Source: Gamarada debralockiae
Lineage: Eukaryota > Ascomycota > Leotiomycetes > Helotiales > Hyphodiscaceae
Direction: 5' to 3'
Assembly (NCBI GenBank): GCA_002803225.1
Contig: NXFV01001472.1
Coordinates: forward strand, 36,924 to 100,923
DNA length: 64,000 nucleotides
Shown here: positions 31,089-42,982 of the stretch, piece after piece
Layout of the letters: each line of letters starts with the position of its first letter
Position numbering within the stretch: the first letter of the stretch is position 1
Program-made: the position numbers and the translations under genes
Notes under the pieces: generated by a model
Database searches by the model: none
What the model was told of the DNA's origin: nothing
The model's input: the letters and a program-made list of their open reading frames with translations, nothing else

Positions 31089-32783
31089 ATGCCTTCATTG
31101 TCAAACTACATGGTAGAACGACAGGCGAGCCCTGCGGCGTCAGTCGATACGACGAGCAATGCGCCTTCAATTCTGGCCATCAATGGCTTCTTCATGACTT
31201 TCGCTCTGCTCATTGTCCTAGCTAGAATCTATGTCCGGACCTTCATGTTGAAGACGGTGGGAGCTGACGACTATGTCAGTAAGTATTTTCCAGAGCAGTT
31301 TCTCCCTTATTTTTGCGTGTTCATGAGGCTTACCCCCAACATCCGCTCCACAAAGCGTGTCTTTGGAGCGTAAACGCCGTGATACCCCCATTCGACTGTC
31401 CTCTGCAGATGCTGACATTTATCTTTTAACAGTCATGGCAGCGATGCTTTGCAGCATCGGCGTACTTATCTGCTTTGTGGGTGAAACACATCACGGAATC
31501 GGGATGCACGAGATCGCAATCACAATACCAATGTTAGGAAAGCTTCTCCACTGGCAGTTCTACCACTCCCTCATTGTGGTGTGTGGGATCTCACTCATCA
31601 AGATCTCAATTGCGTGCTTTTTGCTTCGCTTGGTGACGGGAAAGGCGTACAAGATATTCGTTTACTGCATGATTGGTAAGTCGAGTCTCTCTAAGTAGCT
31701 ATGCAGGCTTGGTCCTCTCCCAGGATGATTTTCTACAATTGAACAATCGTGAAATACTTCAGAGGAGATACCGGAATTTCTGGATGTGGTTTTGTGATTG
31801 CTTAGGATGTTGGAAGCGTCTGAGTTCTCGGGACAGCATAGACGGAAAGGTCGTGATCATAAACTTCACTAACCAATATTCACTTCTAGTATTCCTCATA
31901 TTGTTCACAATTGCTTGTGCCGGAACCCTCATCTTTGCCTGCATCCCGGTGCGAGCATCCTGGGACCTAGCCCTTGCTCCGACTGCGAAGTGTTATTCGA
32001 ACCAAACATTCACGAACATCGGGCTCTTCAACAGTGGTGTGTACTCTCCTTCCAACCAACAACATCCCATTCGAGCTAACACGACATCTAGTTGTGAACA
32101 TCGCAACTGACGTGACCTTCGCCGTCCTCCCCATCCCTATTGTCTGGAACTTGCAAATCAACCGACGGACTCGCGTATCACTGATAGCTATTCTTAGTCT
32201 AGGGTTCTTGTAAGCTTCTCTTTATCCTTCTTACCCGATTTATTTCATTCTGCTTCAGCGTCCAGGCCACTCTATTCATGCGTCCCTCTTCATTCTGCTT
32301 ACTTCAGCACCTAGTGCTTGCGCCTGCGCCATTGTCAAAACAATCCTCCAAGCCCGCTTCTACAGTACCCCCGACTACACATTTCACGACTCATACTTCG
32401 TCTGGAATAGCATCGAGCTCAATATCGGAATAATTGCGGCCTGTCTTCCCGCTCTCCGTCCTCTCTTCGCCGTCATTCTCGAAACCTCCCGCGCCATCAA
32501 GTCACGACGCACCGGGATGAGTTCGTCTGGTGGGCCCGGCGCGAGACACAAATACTATATGCAAGAGGAGGGAGGCATTGGTATGGGTTCATTGCAAGCC
32601 AATGGGAGAAGTAAAGCAAGTAAGTATGATACGACGGTGACGGTTACGAGCGCAAGAGCGGGGTCTGCGGGGAGGAGTGAAGAGGATTTTGTGAAAGGGG
32701 ATGGGGAGAGCGAGGATGGGATATTGCCGATTCAAAAACACAATATTGGGGTTGTTAGGACGGTTAGGGTTAGCGTCGCCTAG
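31089..32783 (+). CDS. PTH11-like / rhodopsin-domain seven-helix membrane protein
   Basis: Five exons: 31089-31278, 31433-31675, 31890-32036, 32092-32209, 32315-32783, with in-frame junctions and 388 residues. About seven hydrophobic helices follow the pattern of the fungal integral membrane 'rhodopsin' family: FFMTFALLIVLARIYVRTFM, GADDYV at the first loop, FYHSLIVVCGISLIKISIAC, FACIPVRASWDL, NIATDVTFAVLPIPIVWNLQ, a loop with RRTRVSL, and WNSIELNIGIIAACLPALRP. The cytoplasmic tail of about 100 residues is Ser/Gly-rich. There is no CFEM domain. Related proteins include plant-surface sensors such as Magnaporthe Pth11, but most members have no known ligand. The 214-nt second intron is long but no further exon is needed. 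Confidence 0.82.
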
Positions 32784-33063
32784 GAGGGCTACAATAAACG
32801 CTGGATGGGGGTTTCGCATTTGTATTTGTGACACGGTTGGTGACTGGAGCGTTGCATACCCATGATTATGAGATACGGCTGTTCTGAGCTGGTAATGTAG
32901 GATATAGATTATTGAAGCATCAGCGCCCCACCACGCGAATAGATCCAATCTAATAAACCAAATACCCAAGAGCCCCAACACCTAACGCCTTTCATCCCCT
33001 CCTCTCCTCCTCCCAGGTCGTTCCCCCATCCATTCTACCCCTTATTACCAGCAGCTCTATACC

Positions 33064-33411
33064 TCACAGCAACAACCAAAGTAATCGCCCCACAAATCCA
33101 AACAAACAAGCGCCGATAATCCTACAGCAATCGCCCCACCTCCTTTCCGCATCATTCACAAGCTCTTTCTCAATACTCGCATTCAACCTTCCTCCCCCAT
33201 TTCCATCTCCATTCCCTCTAGCCCGCCGTTCCAACGCCTCCACCCTTTCTATCAACTGCGCGATCACGTCTTCCCGCGGGGCTGCGAGGTCGCGATCCAA
33301 ATCGCGACTCAGGTCGAAGTTCGATCCTAATGGAGCCCATACACTCACTGCTAGGTCTTCCCCTAAAAGGCTTTGTGGGGTTGCAAAAGGTTGGCGTGGC
33401 TTGAGAGGCAT
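33064..33411 (-). CDS. Small tail-anchored membrane protein, possibly mitochondrial, start uncertain
   Basis: From the ATG at 33411 the frame gives 115 residues: a charged middle with a coiled-coil-like helix (REDVIAQLIERVEALERRAR) and a hydrophobic C-terminus (ICACLFGFVGRLLWLLL-type), as in tail-anchored proteins. The same frame stays open upstream to about 33708 without an ATG and reads RLSHLIQRDFSLFRHNAFAQ, an arginine-rich amphipathic stretch resembling a mitochondrial presequence, followed by Ser/Pro-rich sequence. The real gene therefore may begin in an upstream exon I could not define. Function unknown. Confidence 0.5.
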   Translation of the reverse strand: MPLKPRQPFATPQSLLGEDLAVSVWAPLGSNFDLSRDLDRDLAAPREDVIAQLIERVEALERRARGNGDGNGGGRLNASIEKELVNDAERRWGDCCRIIGACLFGFVGRLLWLLL

Positions 33412-34041
33412 TATCGTGGCTGCGTTCTCATCATTGCGGATGGAGAAGGAGGGAGGACGGGTGGGTGGGCAGGGGGACGGAGTGGAAGGACGGGGTGGGT
33501 ATGCCGGTGTTGTAGGAGCGACTGAAGACTTCGTCTTCGAGGGGGATCTGGGGTGGGTTAGTAGAGTTGACGAAGCGGGGAGTGATAATGAAGGGTGGGA
33601 TGAGGAAGTCGAGAGAGGCGCACGGGAGCGTAGTTGTGCGAAGGCATTGTGACGGAAGAGAGAGAAGTCCCTTTGGATTAAATGGCTAAGTCGTGACTCT
33701 CAATTCAGTCTGCCAATGCCGACGAATTTGGATGGAGAAGATAAAGATGTCTAATTGTAGTTGAAGTACGATAAGAGCTAAGGTTTTGGCTGCACTCGCC
33801 GCATGAAGCGTCATCCGGGGTGTGCAGGGTCGATCACTTGAATCCTGGGGCTGAGATATAGCATTCGCGACGCATTAAAATTAGAAAATTTAGAAAGAAG
33901 TAATTCGCAGCAGAACAGGTATTTAGGATGCTGGATGTAAAAGTCTGCCTCTCATATCCCAATCAATTATCAAATCCATTCAAGAACACCAAACGCCATT
34001 CAATCTCACGTCACGTCATCCTCTATCTTCTCATTCCTTTA

Positions 34042-34497
34042 TTAAGACTTCTTCATACACATTCTCCTTGCAACACCATACACAACCGTGCCTGAGAACC
34101 ACACAACGAAAACCACCACTCCAACCATCCATCTCTTCTGCATCTGCTCTGCGTGGAGACTCGATCCCTCTCTCACAGCCTCTAAATCGCGATCTTCGCT
34201 CTCCCCATTTATTGGAACATCCAAGATAGCCGGCTCGTCCATTAAGTTCTTCTCTCGCTTGGATTGAGGAATGATCGTTGTTGCGGTCTCGTCGTTCTTG
34301 TGTGGTAGGTCTTCGGACGATGCGGTCGCGGATTCGAATGAAGGAGGTGCGGTGGTAGGAAAGCCGTGTTCATCCACGTCTTCGACGGTCGCGACCTGTT
34401 GCATTGTTAATTTTGGAGTTTTGAGCTGCGATGGGGAAGGATATGGGGAGGGGCGGGGCGGAGGATGACTTACGCGGGAGTATTGGGGTAAAGGCAT
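34042..34497 (-). CDS. Small conserved-looking single-pass membrane protein
   Basis: Two exons, 34497-34474 and 34395-34042, with a 78-nt intron (CGC|GTAAGT donor, GCAACAG acceptor). The product is 125 residues starting MPLPQYSR/VATVEDVDEHGF. The unspliced frame is also open, so translation through the intron (151 residues) is possible, but the donor and acceptor are strong. The N-terminal 90 residues are acidic and disordered. One membrane segment lies near the C-terminus (WMVGVVVFVVWFSGTVVYGV), followed by a short basic tail (RRMCMKKS). No known domain. Confidence 0.6.
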   Translation of the reverse strand: MPLPQYSRVSHPPPRPSPYPSPSQLKTPKLTMQQVATVEDVDEHGFPTTAPPSFESATASSEDLPHKNDETATTIIPQSKREKNLMDEPAILDVPINGESEDRDLEAVREGSSLHAEQMQKRWMVGVVVFVVWFSGTVVYGVARRMCMKKS

Positions 34498-36889
34498 CGT
34501 GCTGACAGTAGGAGGCTTGGCTTTGTTTTATTTTCGCACTTCTTCACTCAAATCAGATTGTCCGATCTGAGGAGGGAGGTATAGACGAGAAGGCTCTAAG
34601 TAGCGGGGGATGAACATTGAAGAAAGAAATCTGAGGTCAAAGTCATCAAACGTAAAGAGAAGTGGGGCCGTGCCGCGCGCTGCGAATTCGTCGGGAATCG
34701 GTAAGGCTGGAATCCTTCGCCAGAAATCTGAAGATCACGATTGGTCTGTGGGGTTGATCGGCGAGCGCAGTCATTCAAGCAGCGAGTCAGGTCATGTGAA
34801 ATTCACATGAGCTGCTTCTCACGTCAATTGTCAAAAGGGGTAGAAATCGAGGCGAACACGCGTAGGAAACCATTGCGTACGGAGAACTGAGATTCAAACT
34901 ATGGAAAAAAATTAGTTCAAAAGCTCAATGCCTGAGCCTTGATTGACTTGCCCAGCAACGAAAGACTTAAAGGGGAGTTCCAGTGTGAAGCCGGTCAGTC
35001 CATTGCAATCCTCAACTTTCTGTGGCGAAGTTGACTACAGTCTGCTCGGTGGCAAAGTCGAGAGGATTTTACGTTCTGAATGTGTCCATATTAAATTGAA
35101 TCTCGGCCATCATAAAGTTCGCTTCTGAACGCCTCCTCGTCCGTGTAGAGTAAGGAAAGAAAGAAACTTCAAGGGGAAGTAGAAACAGGGAGGGAAAGAA
35201 TGACTTGAAAGGGATTTCGTTTGAGATTTGAGATAAGCGGACATTGTGGCGAGGAGAGAAAACGCCACTGACGCCACGTGATTTTACCACGCAGGAAGGT
35301 GGTTTCGTCTGACAAGAGGTTTTGAAATGGCTGCATCACTCGAAGCAACTTATGACAAACTCCTAGGAGTGTGGGGGGAAAAAAAAAGGCTCCCACAAGA
35401 AAAATTTGTTGAAAATATCGACCTCTAAACCTTCGAGAAGAAACTCTATCAAAGTTGGTGGAGGCGAGGTGTTTGATGTCGGTTGTCTCGGACCGGCTGA
35501 AACCTCTTCGGTAAGATCACGTGCGGCTCCTCAACCGCTGATGCCTCAGATTCAGAGGAAATCCCACGCGAGTGTTCTTCAGAGACCGAATTGTGAGATG
35601 AATATTTTCAAGGACAATTTTCCGTTCGGGAAGGACCCGCCCGTCAATGCCCGGGATGCCACGCTCAAAGTGCTTTAAAAGTGATGCCATAGCTCGCGTT
35701 GCATAAGCCACTAAATCTAGTGCCAATAGAATCTGCAAGCCGTCAGCCACTGACAATCGTCGTTCTGCCCACGTGGGGTGCATTTTCGCTTGTAACCCCT
35801 GCGACATCCCAACCTCACATTAAAGAAATATTTGCGACGAACGAAACGACGACCTCCAATTTGCTTGCTTCTTCTGCCACCAAAAACCCAAAGACATGTC
35901 ATTCGCACGTATTGGAAAATAGGATTAGAACTTCCTTCTTGGGACAAACTGACAAATTGACCGTGCCCCTGAACATTATTGAGCGCGGTAACCACGTGCA
36001 CGTACTCCCGTCGAATGACGGTGCTGACCATACATAAATCCCAGCAATATGGAACACACTCGCATAGGATAGCGTGGCAAAATGAAGAAGAATTACAGGC
36101 TCGCCCCGTGCGGATGACTCGGCAGAGATACCCTAGAAGGATATCGAAAAGGCCAGAACCCCGCTAGAGCAAACGGCTGAGGCAACGAGAGCCCAGACTA
36201 TCACCTAATGTCATGCACCGCACCCCTTCCTCTCTGACAGGGCGTATGCAGCCCTCCAGTTTGAGGTTATGCGGGCGAGTTGATATTGGTATCAATGCCC
36301 ACAGTTCGGGGGGTTTACTATGGAGTTATGTATGAATGTGGACTTCAACTTGCGAATCAGGGTCCAGTAAGAGTAAGGGAAGCAGGCACAAGCATATCCA
36401 GACAGGTACGAAGGGTACCACAGTGGTCTGACCGTCTGGCACCCCACTCGTCCTGCCTCCGGCCACTGAAAATCGATTAATGTGGCGTGGGAGTGGGGTT
36501 TTTTGTAATAGACTAGCTCGCGGGCCATTCTTCTTTAACGTCTAGACCCCGACCTTCCAGATTGATCTCCATCAACGACAAACAACCTCACGATTAGCGA
36601 CGACAACGACGACGACGACTTATACCCTCATCGACGACGGCTACGATAAGTGCGACATATATCGTATATTTTTTTAAGGAGAAGGGCGACATGGTGCCTT
36701 AATCCTTCAGCTCCTCTGCGGCATTGGGTCAACGTCGCTCTGTGGCAGCCACCCGGTCAGCCCTGTAAGCCCTGTACGCCCTGTACAACAGAACGTCGAG
36801 GCTGCCTGATACTCAGCGCCCAAATATAACGCAAACGCTCTTGGGACTTGGAATCCTCTTCGACAACATATTTTGTTCGGTTCTCAACA
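34498..36889. other. Intergenic, 2.4 kb; long promoter region of phosphate transporter
   Basis: No supported gene. Short frames on both strands are unlike their neighbours. A cluster of CACGTG sites is described separately. A run of GAC/CGA triplets near 36596-36640 lies in the presumed 5' untranslated region. Confidence 0.5.
35275..35998. promoter_or_regulatory. Cluster of four CACGTG E-box sites upstream of the phosphate transporter
   Basis: CACGTG occurs at 35275, 35518, 35770 and 35993, that is 0.9-1.6 kb upstream of the transporter start at 36890. CACGTG is the core site of Pho4/NUC-1-type bHLH factors that switch on phosphate uptake genes under starvation. The link to this gene is inference from position. 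Confidence 0.35.
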
Positions 36890-39394
36890 ATGGATTATCT
36901 ACCGGAACCAGCGGTACCTGTTAGTCATTCGAGGACGGCCGGCGGGTACGTAGAATAATGTAGATGGACTGCAAACCATCTCATGACTTCCAGCCTTGTT
37001 CGTCAGATGAAACTAACTTTGGAACCTTCAGAAACGCCGCTTTTCATAATTTCCACAATGACTTCTCCCACATAAGCGATGCTAACCTCCGGAGGAGATT
37101 GGTGTTGAGAGAATGCGATAACATCCCGTTTGGCTGGTAGTGAGTGATCCTCTCAGCCTTGTCTTCTCTCTTTCAACCGATGTCAAGATGTCAAGAAGTC
37201 AAGAGCTTCGGTACATAAACCTTCTGGAAGAGGGGTGTCTTGGGGCCAGGACATGTCTCAGGCCCAAGAGATCCCATCAGAAACTCTAATTTTTCCCCTC
37301 AAGCAATGCTAACTCCACATTTTCCACAGCCATGTACGAGCCGTCACTGTAGCTGGGATTGGGTTCTTTACAGATTCATATGACATCTTTGCTGTCAACC
37401 TCATAACAAACATTCTCGGGATGGTTTACTGGCAAGGGCCGGGAGGAAACAATGGCACCCTTCCCACCGCAGTCAGCACAGCCATTAAAGCTTCTACGTC
37501 GGGAGGAACGGTGATTGGAATGGTGCTTTTTGGATGGCTAGCGGATAGACTGGGGAGAAGGAAGATGTATGGAATTGAGTTGGCTATTATTGTGCTCTCG
37601 ACACTAGCACAATCCCTAAGTGCCCCAAGTCCGGCTATCACGCTGACCGGCCTGGTGATATTCTGGAGAGTAGTGATGGGTGTTGGAATCGGAGGAGACT
37701 ACCCTTTGTCGGCGGTGATCACATCAGAGTACGCACTTTCTTTGTGTTGGAAAGAGGAATACCAAGACATCTCCCCCATGATACTACACCGCCAAGTCAA
37801 TATCTATAGACTCGAACAACACTAACTTGTCTCCAGATTCGCTCCAACAAGATGGCGTGGTGCATTGATGGCAGCGGTGTTCTCTATGCAAGGCGCTGGC
37901 CAATTCTCCGCCGCGCTCGTAGCACTCGTCACCACCGTCGCCTTCAAAGACTCATTCCTATCCACCACAAAACATTTCTCCAGCTGCCATAGCGCCTGCC
38001 AAACAGCTGGAGATCGTGCTTGGAGGATCATCGTCGGATTTGGAGCTGTACCAGCAGTGTTCGCGCTCTACTACCGCATCACTATTCCCGAAACACCACG
38101 TTACACATTTGATATCGCCCACGACATCGAGAAAGCAGACGCGGATATCAAAGCATACCGCAACAACCAGAAAGAAGGAATCGTAGATCCCATCTCGCAG
38201 CAGAAAACAAAAGAGCGGATGGGCACGAAGTTATCAGTGCCTCCTGCGTCCTGGCACGATGCCATGGCCTATTTCTCACAGTGGAAGAACTTCAAGATCA
38301 TCTTCGCAACCTGCTCATCATGGTTCTTCCTTGACGTCGCCTTCTACGGCCTTACTTTAAACAATACCACAGTGCTCAGCGCCATCGGCTACTCCACTGG
38401 CGCCACCATCTACCATACACTCCTCCACAATGCGATCGGCAACCTCGTGCTCATTTGTGCGGGCTCTATCCCCGGTTACTGGCTCACAGTCGTAACAGTT
38501 GACAATTTCGGGCGGAAACCTATCCAAATCATGGGTTTCTTCGTGGTCACTATCATTTTCTGCATCATTGGATTTGCGTATCACTCACTATCCAAGGGCG
38601 CCCTCCTCGCCCTCTACGTCCTCGCCCAACTATTCTTCAACTTCGGGCCAAACTCAACAACTTTTATAATACCAGGCGAGTGCTTCCCCACTCGTTATCG
38701 GTCAACAGGACACGGTCTCTCGGCAGCATGGGGCAAAATCGGTGCTATCATGGCACAAGTGATCGCACAGCCATTACTCGCCAAGGGCGCGCCGCCCAAC
38801 TGCTCAGGCAGCGATTGTTCGCCGTGGTTGAACCACTTGATGCAAATCTTCGCACTGTTCATGCTGTGCGGGACATTAGTCTCTTTCCTCGTGCCGGAAA
38901 CGAAGGGGAGAACATTAGAAGAACTTGCTGGCGAAGGCGCAACACAGCTGGATCAACGGAATGGGAGTATAACGCTCCAAGGCGCCTCCTGGCTCCGTCG
39001 CCACAATCCCTTCCGTGGTGGACGACCCGCTGGCTTTAGCTGGAATAGGAGTCCGGCTATGATGCCTAAATCACCTGGCATACTGGGCAAACGGGAACGG
39101 GTCGGGATCATGACTTCCCCTGACCTTATACCCAAGCATGGAGAGAAGCCTCACAAGCATGGGCGAGCTGCAAGCGATACCAGCGTCAGTGGAGCGGCGT
39201 ATAGTGTCAGTATTAGCAGTAATGGGAGGACGGGGAATGATCCTCCCGACGACGATCTTTATATTCAGGGATCTATGGCTGGAGTTTTGCCTGGGTGGGG
39301 AGCGGGATGGGCGGTGCAGAGGAATCCGAGGCCGAATGGGCAGACGAGGGTTGAGAGTATTAAGTTACAGGATGTAGGAAAGTTGTTGAAATAG
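36890..39394 (+). CDS. PHO84-like inorganic phosphate transporter (MFS)
   Basis: Four exons: 36890-36945, 37032-37139, 37330-37728, 37837-39394, 706 residues. The join at exon 2/3 gives FGWYHVRAVTVAGIGFFTD, diagnostic of PHO84-type phosphate:H+ symporters. Further marks are GWLADRLGRRKMYG (MFS loop 2-3 signature), GVGIGGDYPLSAVITSE, the central loop with ITIPETPRYTFDI, and the second-half signature FNFGPNSTTFIIPGECFPTRYRST. About 12 helices are expected in the plasma membrane. The C-terminal tail after LVPETKGRTLEEL is about 160 residues, longer than in yeast Pho84, and is Gly/Ser-rich and disordered. The four upstream CACGTG motifs fit Pho4/NUC-1 control. Confidence 0.92.
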
Positions 39395-39820
39395 ATAGAA
39401 AATTTGGAAATAATAAAAACAGTTGAATATCTATCTACGAGTATCTTGACACTTGATCTTTCAGACCTAGGTAGATTGGTTAGGATCTAAAGAACAGCGT
39501 TTTCGTTCAGAGGGTTTAAGAGGTCGGTTAGCAACCGAGGGGAACGAAATGTTGCGAGATGCAAACTACCGCTATGCCAAGAACTCACTGTCTCTGATGT
39601 TCCCAAATCGTCAAGTGCAAAAGAAGACCGACCTTGGAGAGATCATTGGGAGAGTCAATTTAAATCAATTTCCTGCGTCTGTATCAATGGCGAACTTAAA
39701 AATGGCCTTCAACACCCCACTACTCTCTCGTCTAAGTAGTGCGTCTAAATCTCTATCCAGAGGCTCCTGGACCCCACAACTCGAACTTCCCTCTCCACCC
39801 TCCCAAGCCACCCTTTGTAA
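39395..39820. other. Convergent intergenic region
   Basis: Short spacer between the 3' ends of the phosphate transporter and the DUF1304 gene. No feature supported. Confidence 0.5.
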
Positions 39821-40186
39821 TCAGACAAAACACACAGCCAAAATCGCGCCAGCAGCCGGGGCGCTCTGAATAAAAAAGATCTTCTCCTTCCCAGTCGTGA
39901 GCGCGCCGACAATCCCCGCAACAGCCACACACAGCAAAAAGAACAACTGGATCTGTTTCGCAAATTCGGGAACGGGGTGTAGCAATCCCCATGCCAGACC
40001 GGCGGCCAGAAAGCCGTTGTAGAGACCTTGGTTGGCGGCTAGGGCTTTGGTTTGGAGGGCGAAGGAGGGAGTGAGGCCGAAGGATTTAAGGCCTCGGGGC
40101 GTCGTCCAGAGGAATGACTCGAGGATTAGAATGTAGACGTGGATGAGGGCTACGAGGGATACGAAGAAGGGGGCTAGGAATGCCAT
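39821..40186 (-). CDS. DUF1304-family four-helix membrane protein
   Basis: Single exon. I chose the ATG at 40186 (MAFLAPFFVSLVALIHVYIL), giving 121 residues; the frame is open for 33 more codons upstream but that part is not conserved-looking. Four hydrophobic helices fill the protein, with the family marks IHVYILILESFLW, QGLYNGFLAAGL and a final helix after a GKEKIF loop. DUF1304 proteins occur in bacteria and fungi as small integral membrane proteins without known function. Confidence 0.85.
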   Translation of the reverse strand: MAFLAPFFVSLVALIHVYILILESFLWTTPRGLKSFGLTPSFALQTKALAANQGLYNGFLAAGLAWGLLHPVPEFAKQIQLFFLLCVAVAGIVGALTTGKEKIFFIQSAPAAGAILAVCFV

Positions 40187-41153
40187 TTGGATAGAGTTGG
40201 TGGTGGAGGGAGTGAAAGATGAGTATTTTGAGGGGTTAGAATGTGGTAGTGAGTTCAAGGGTGGACTCTGTAGCAAGTGAGGCAAATTGGTCGTTGCATT
40301 GCTGGATATCAGACGTTTGAAGGTATCTGGCTCTTTCGGTTAAGGTTCGGAACGCACATGCTAGATTTCGGCCCCTGAAGGGTTCGCCTAATTTTAGCGC
40401 TTCGCGCCTAAATTTCTCATGCAGCGTCGTAGGATTCATCCTCTTTTATCCTCAGCCTCAACAAATCTGGCCCTTCCATCACGCAATTTATTCTACGAAC
40501 CCTTCGCTAATCGTACATATCGCTTCCCAATTAATCGATCTTCATTGGCTGATTTAAGGAAGTAGGAAGGTGAATGGGACCAAGCGCTAGTGCGCCACTT
40601 CCGAGATCGATTTTGAGCCTCACTGATGTCAACTAGCATTCCTGGGATACTATTCGAAGGTCATCAACGCGTGCGATTAGATAATATGCCTTTCCCATTT
40701 TCATTTGTGTTACATGTCCAGAAAGTGATCAATCCCAGCTGCCGCGATAATAAATCTTCGAGTTGGAGGGAGGGAGACTCAGGATGGTTGGGTCACGATA
40801 TTTGGAGTTGTGGCAGCATCTATCTTCACCTTTTTGTTATATGGAGAAGATTCCTTCAATTAAGTTGTTCGAATTTCATTGACTTCTTTCGCTGCCCCAT
40901 ATTTTAAGCAGCTGGATCAAGCATGGGAGGAGCTTCCTCACGTGCCCGTTGGATCCGTAGCGTTCTCTATTCAGGATAGGTTGGAAAGGTTTGAAAGTTT
41001 CCAACGTGACGCAGACTGGTGATAGAGGGTATTTACTTTTAGAATGTAGAATACAGGTAGGATTGATTTGTCAAGTAAGAAATGGTCTACATTGGCATCT
41101 GCCAAGCATGTATACTCCTCATTCCACATCAATCTTTTCTCCTCACCCTAACC
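40187..41153. other. Intergenic, about 1 kb, no supported gene
   Basis: Only short unsupported frames. No repeat recognised. Confidence 0.45.
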
Positions 41154-42535
41154 ATGCATTTTTCACGCCTTACCTCCTCGGCCGTCTTGGCCTGCTTGCA
41201 TATCGTAAGTTATTTTACGTCTCTTGATTGGCAGTATTCTAATATTCACAAATCGTAATTCGAGGGGCTTACTTCTCCGCAGTTGTGGCTCAAACTGGCG
41301 TTGTAGCGGCGACCTCTGCCTCCCCGGTGCCAGGAACTTCTAATGTCGCAGCAGCATCGGACTCTACTAGCTCGCAAGACTGGCCGGATCGAGTGCCCCA
41401 TCGGCAGACTCGCCGATAACAGTCTCTGGTACAACAAATACTACCTCAACAGTAGAAGATGATGTGAGCTTGTCAGCAGCTACTGCACCAGACTCAGGCT
41501 CCACCTTAGTCACTCCGGCTCCTTGAACAATGGTCCCTCGGCTGCAGTAGCTGGAAACTCTGCATCACACTTAGACTCGTCCAACTGTACATCAGCAGAT
41601 CTCGTTAATCCAGACACAAGCGCTCCCTCCACAGCCCCAAGTTCCGACTCCTCCTCAGCGCACCACCATCACACTGACCTACACCACGACCACGGCGAAA
41701 AGCCAAAGCACCCTCATCTGCACCACCTCCTGAACGAGACTGTTGACAATTTTGAACGACACAGAAACCGCGCCGGCGAGGTTATTCATCTCAAACTTCC
41801 CGAAGTAGAAATGGTTCGCGTTGGTAACTGAGACTTGATCGATATTGATGGCAGCATCGTCGAAGGAGGGGATGGAACCGTCGTCACTCCCGAGACACCA
41901 GAAACTAGCTTCCCGCCCGTGGTCTAGCGTGGTAGTCATGGGCCTGTGGTTCATTAGCATGAGGTCGAACGGGAACTCCCTCTCGTTATGAGACGTCACA
42001 GGGGATCCGACCTCACTCCTGAGGATGCTGTGACAGAATGGCGAGCTTATGTTAGTGTAAGCGAATGCAAGGCGAAGGCTATTGAGGATCGACATGCGGG
42101 ATTGCATAACGAGACTGAGTTGGTTTAGTATGAGAGGTTTAATCACACTTGGAAGGGGGTATCCTCATCCTCATCATGAGCATGAACACGAATATTACCA
42201 CAATGGGACACATCACATGCCGAAGAATGGAGAGAATCATGGACACGAACCCAAGCACAATGGTACAGATGACGGACTTACGCCAGATGCGCCAAACTTC
42301 CCAGTTGAGCCTGCAACCAATATGTCGGTGGTCGCCTGGGAGGCTCACAACAATATGCCGTATTCTCATAATGGCACAAGTTTTCCGCCTGGGCTTCAAA
42401 GGTCAATTATACCAGTGACGGGCAGAGGAAACCTGAGTATTATGGAGGTCAAACTGGGAAGCTGGCAACCTTAAATTGGATTGAGCTTGAGGAAGAGGCT
42501 ATGCGTAACACAACTGCGAAGGTTTTGACTGCTTA
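41154..42535 (+). pseudogene. Decayed His-rich secreted protein
   Basis: An ATG at 41154 opens a signal peptide (MHFSRLTSSAVLACLHI), followed by a GTAAGT donor. Downstream, Ser/Thr-rich coding sequence can be followed through several frames: QTGVVAATSASPVPGTS, then SPITVSGTTNTTSTVEDD, then a His-rich stretch (AHHHHTDLHHDHG, HPHLHHLLNE) near 41660-41730, then DLIDIDGSIVEGG after an in-frame TGA. A second His-rich stretch (HPHHEHEHEYYHNGTHH) lies near 42170, and a last shift leads to LNWIELEEEAMRN before a TAA at about 42533. At least three frame changes and several stops (some consistent with CAG to TAG) make it non-functional as written. His clusters suggest a metal-binding secreted protein, but the family is not recognised. 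Many unrecognised introns are an alternative explanation. Confidence 0.45.
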
Positions 42536-42621
42536 AGGTGCGTACTCTCGGGTGGATATGTGTTTAGACTTTGGGCAAGCAACAAGGGGCGTTTAGGATC
42601 GTTCATTTCAATTGAGGCTTT

Positions 42622-42650
42622 CAAGGAGCTTTTTTTTTGGGGGGGGGGGG
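42622..42650. other. Homopolymer T then G run
   Basis: A run of eight or nine T is followed directly by a run of about twelve G. Such junctions are prone to length errors in sequencing. Confidence 0.7.
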
Positions 42651-42847
42651 TTCAAAGGACACAAGAGTTCGGCTAGATAGACATAGACTTGTCTTTTTTC
42701 ATTTTCTTCAATCTCCGACATCCATCTGCTCCTGACTCTTCCCAATATGTCAACACGCCCAGAAAGTGTTCCGTCAGCCATCCTCCCAGTGCCGGCCTCA
42801 ATCCTCCAATCATATTCATAATCGAATCTGCTCTCCTCCCTCTTGTT

Positions 42848-42982
42848 CTTATAGTCGAAGCCATTGTCTTCTCTCTTTTAATCGAGGCCGTTTTCTTCCC
42901 TCTTATAGTCAAAGCCGTTCTCCTCTCGCTTGTAGTCGAATCCGTTTTCCTCACGTTTGTAGTCAAATCCATTGTCTCTTTT
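42848..42982 (-). repeat. 27-bp tandem repeat, 5 copies, coding-like on minus strand
   Basis: Five units of exactly 27 bp (42848, 42875, 42902, 42929, 42956) encode the nine-residue unit GFDYKREEN on the minus strand, with most changes silent or conservative. An ATG at 43000 opens the frame (MNTDGFKRDN). A TAA at 42878-42880 in the second unit stops it after 40 codons; beyond it the same frame stays open for over 60 codons. The conservation of the encoded unit suggests it was once a protein-coding repeat. The plus-strand frame across it gives an artificial hydrophobic repeat. Confidence 0.6.
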
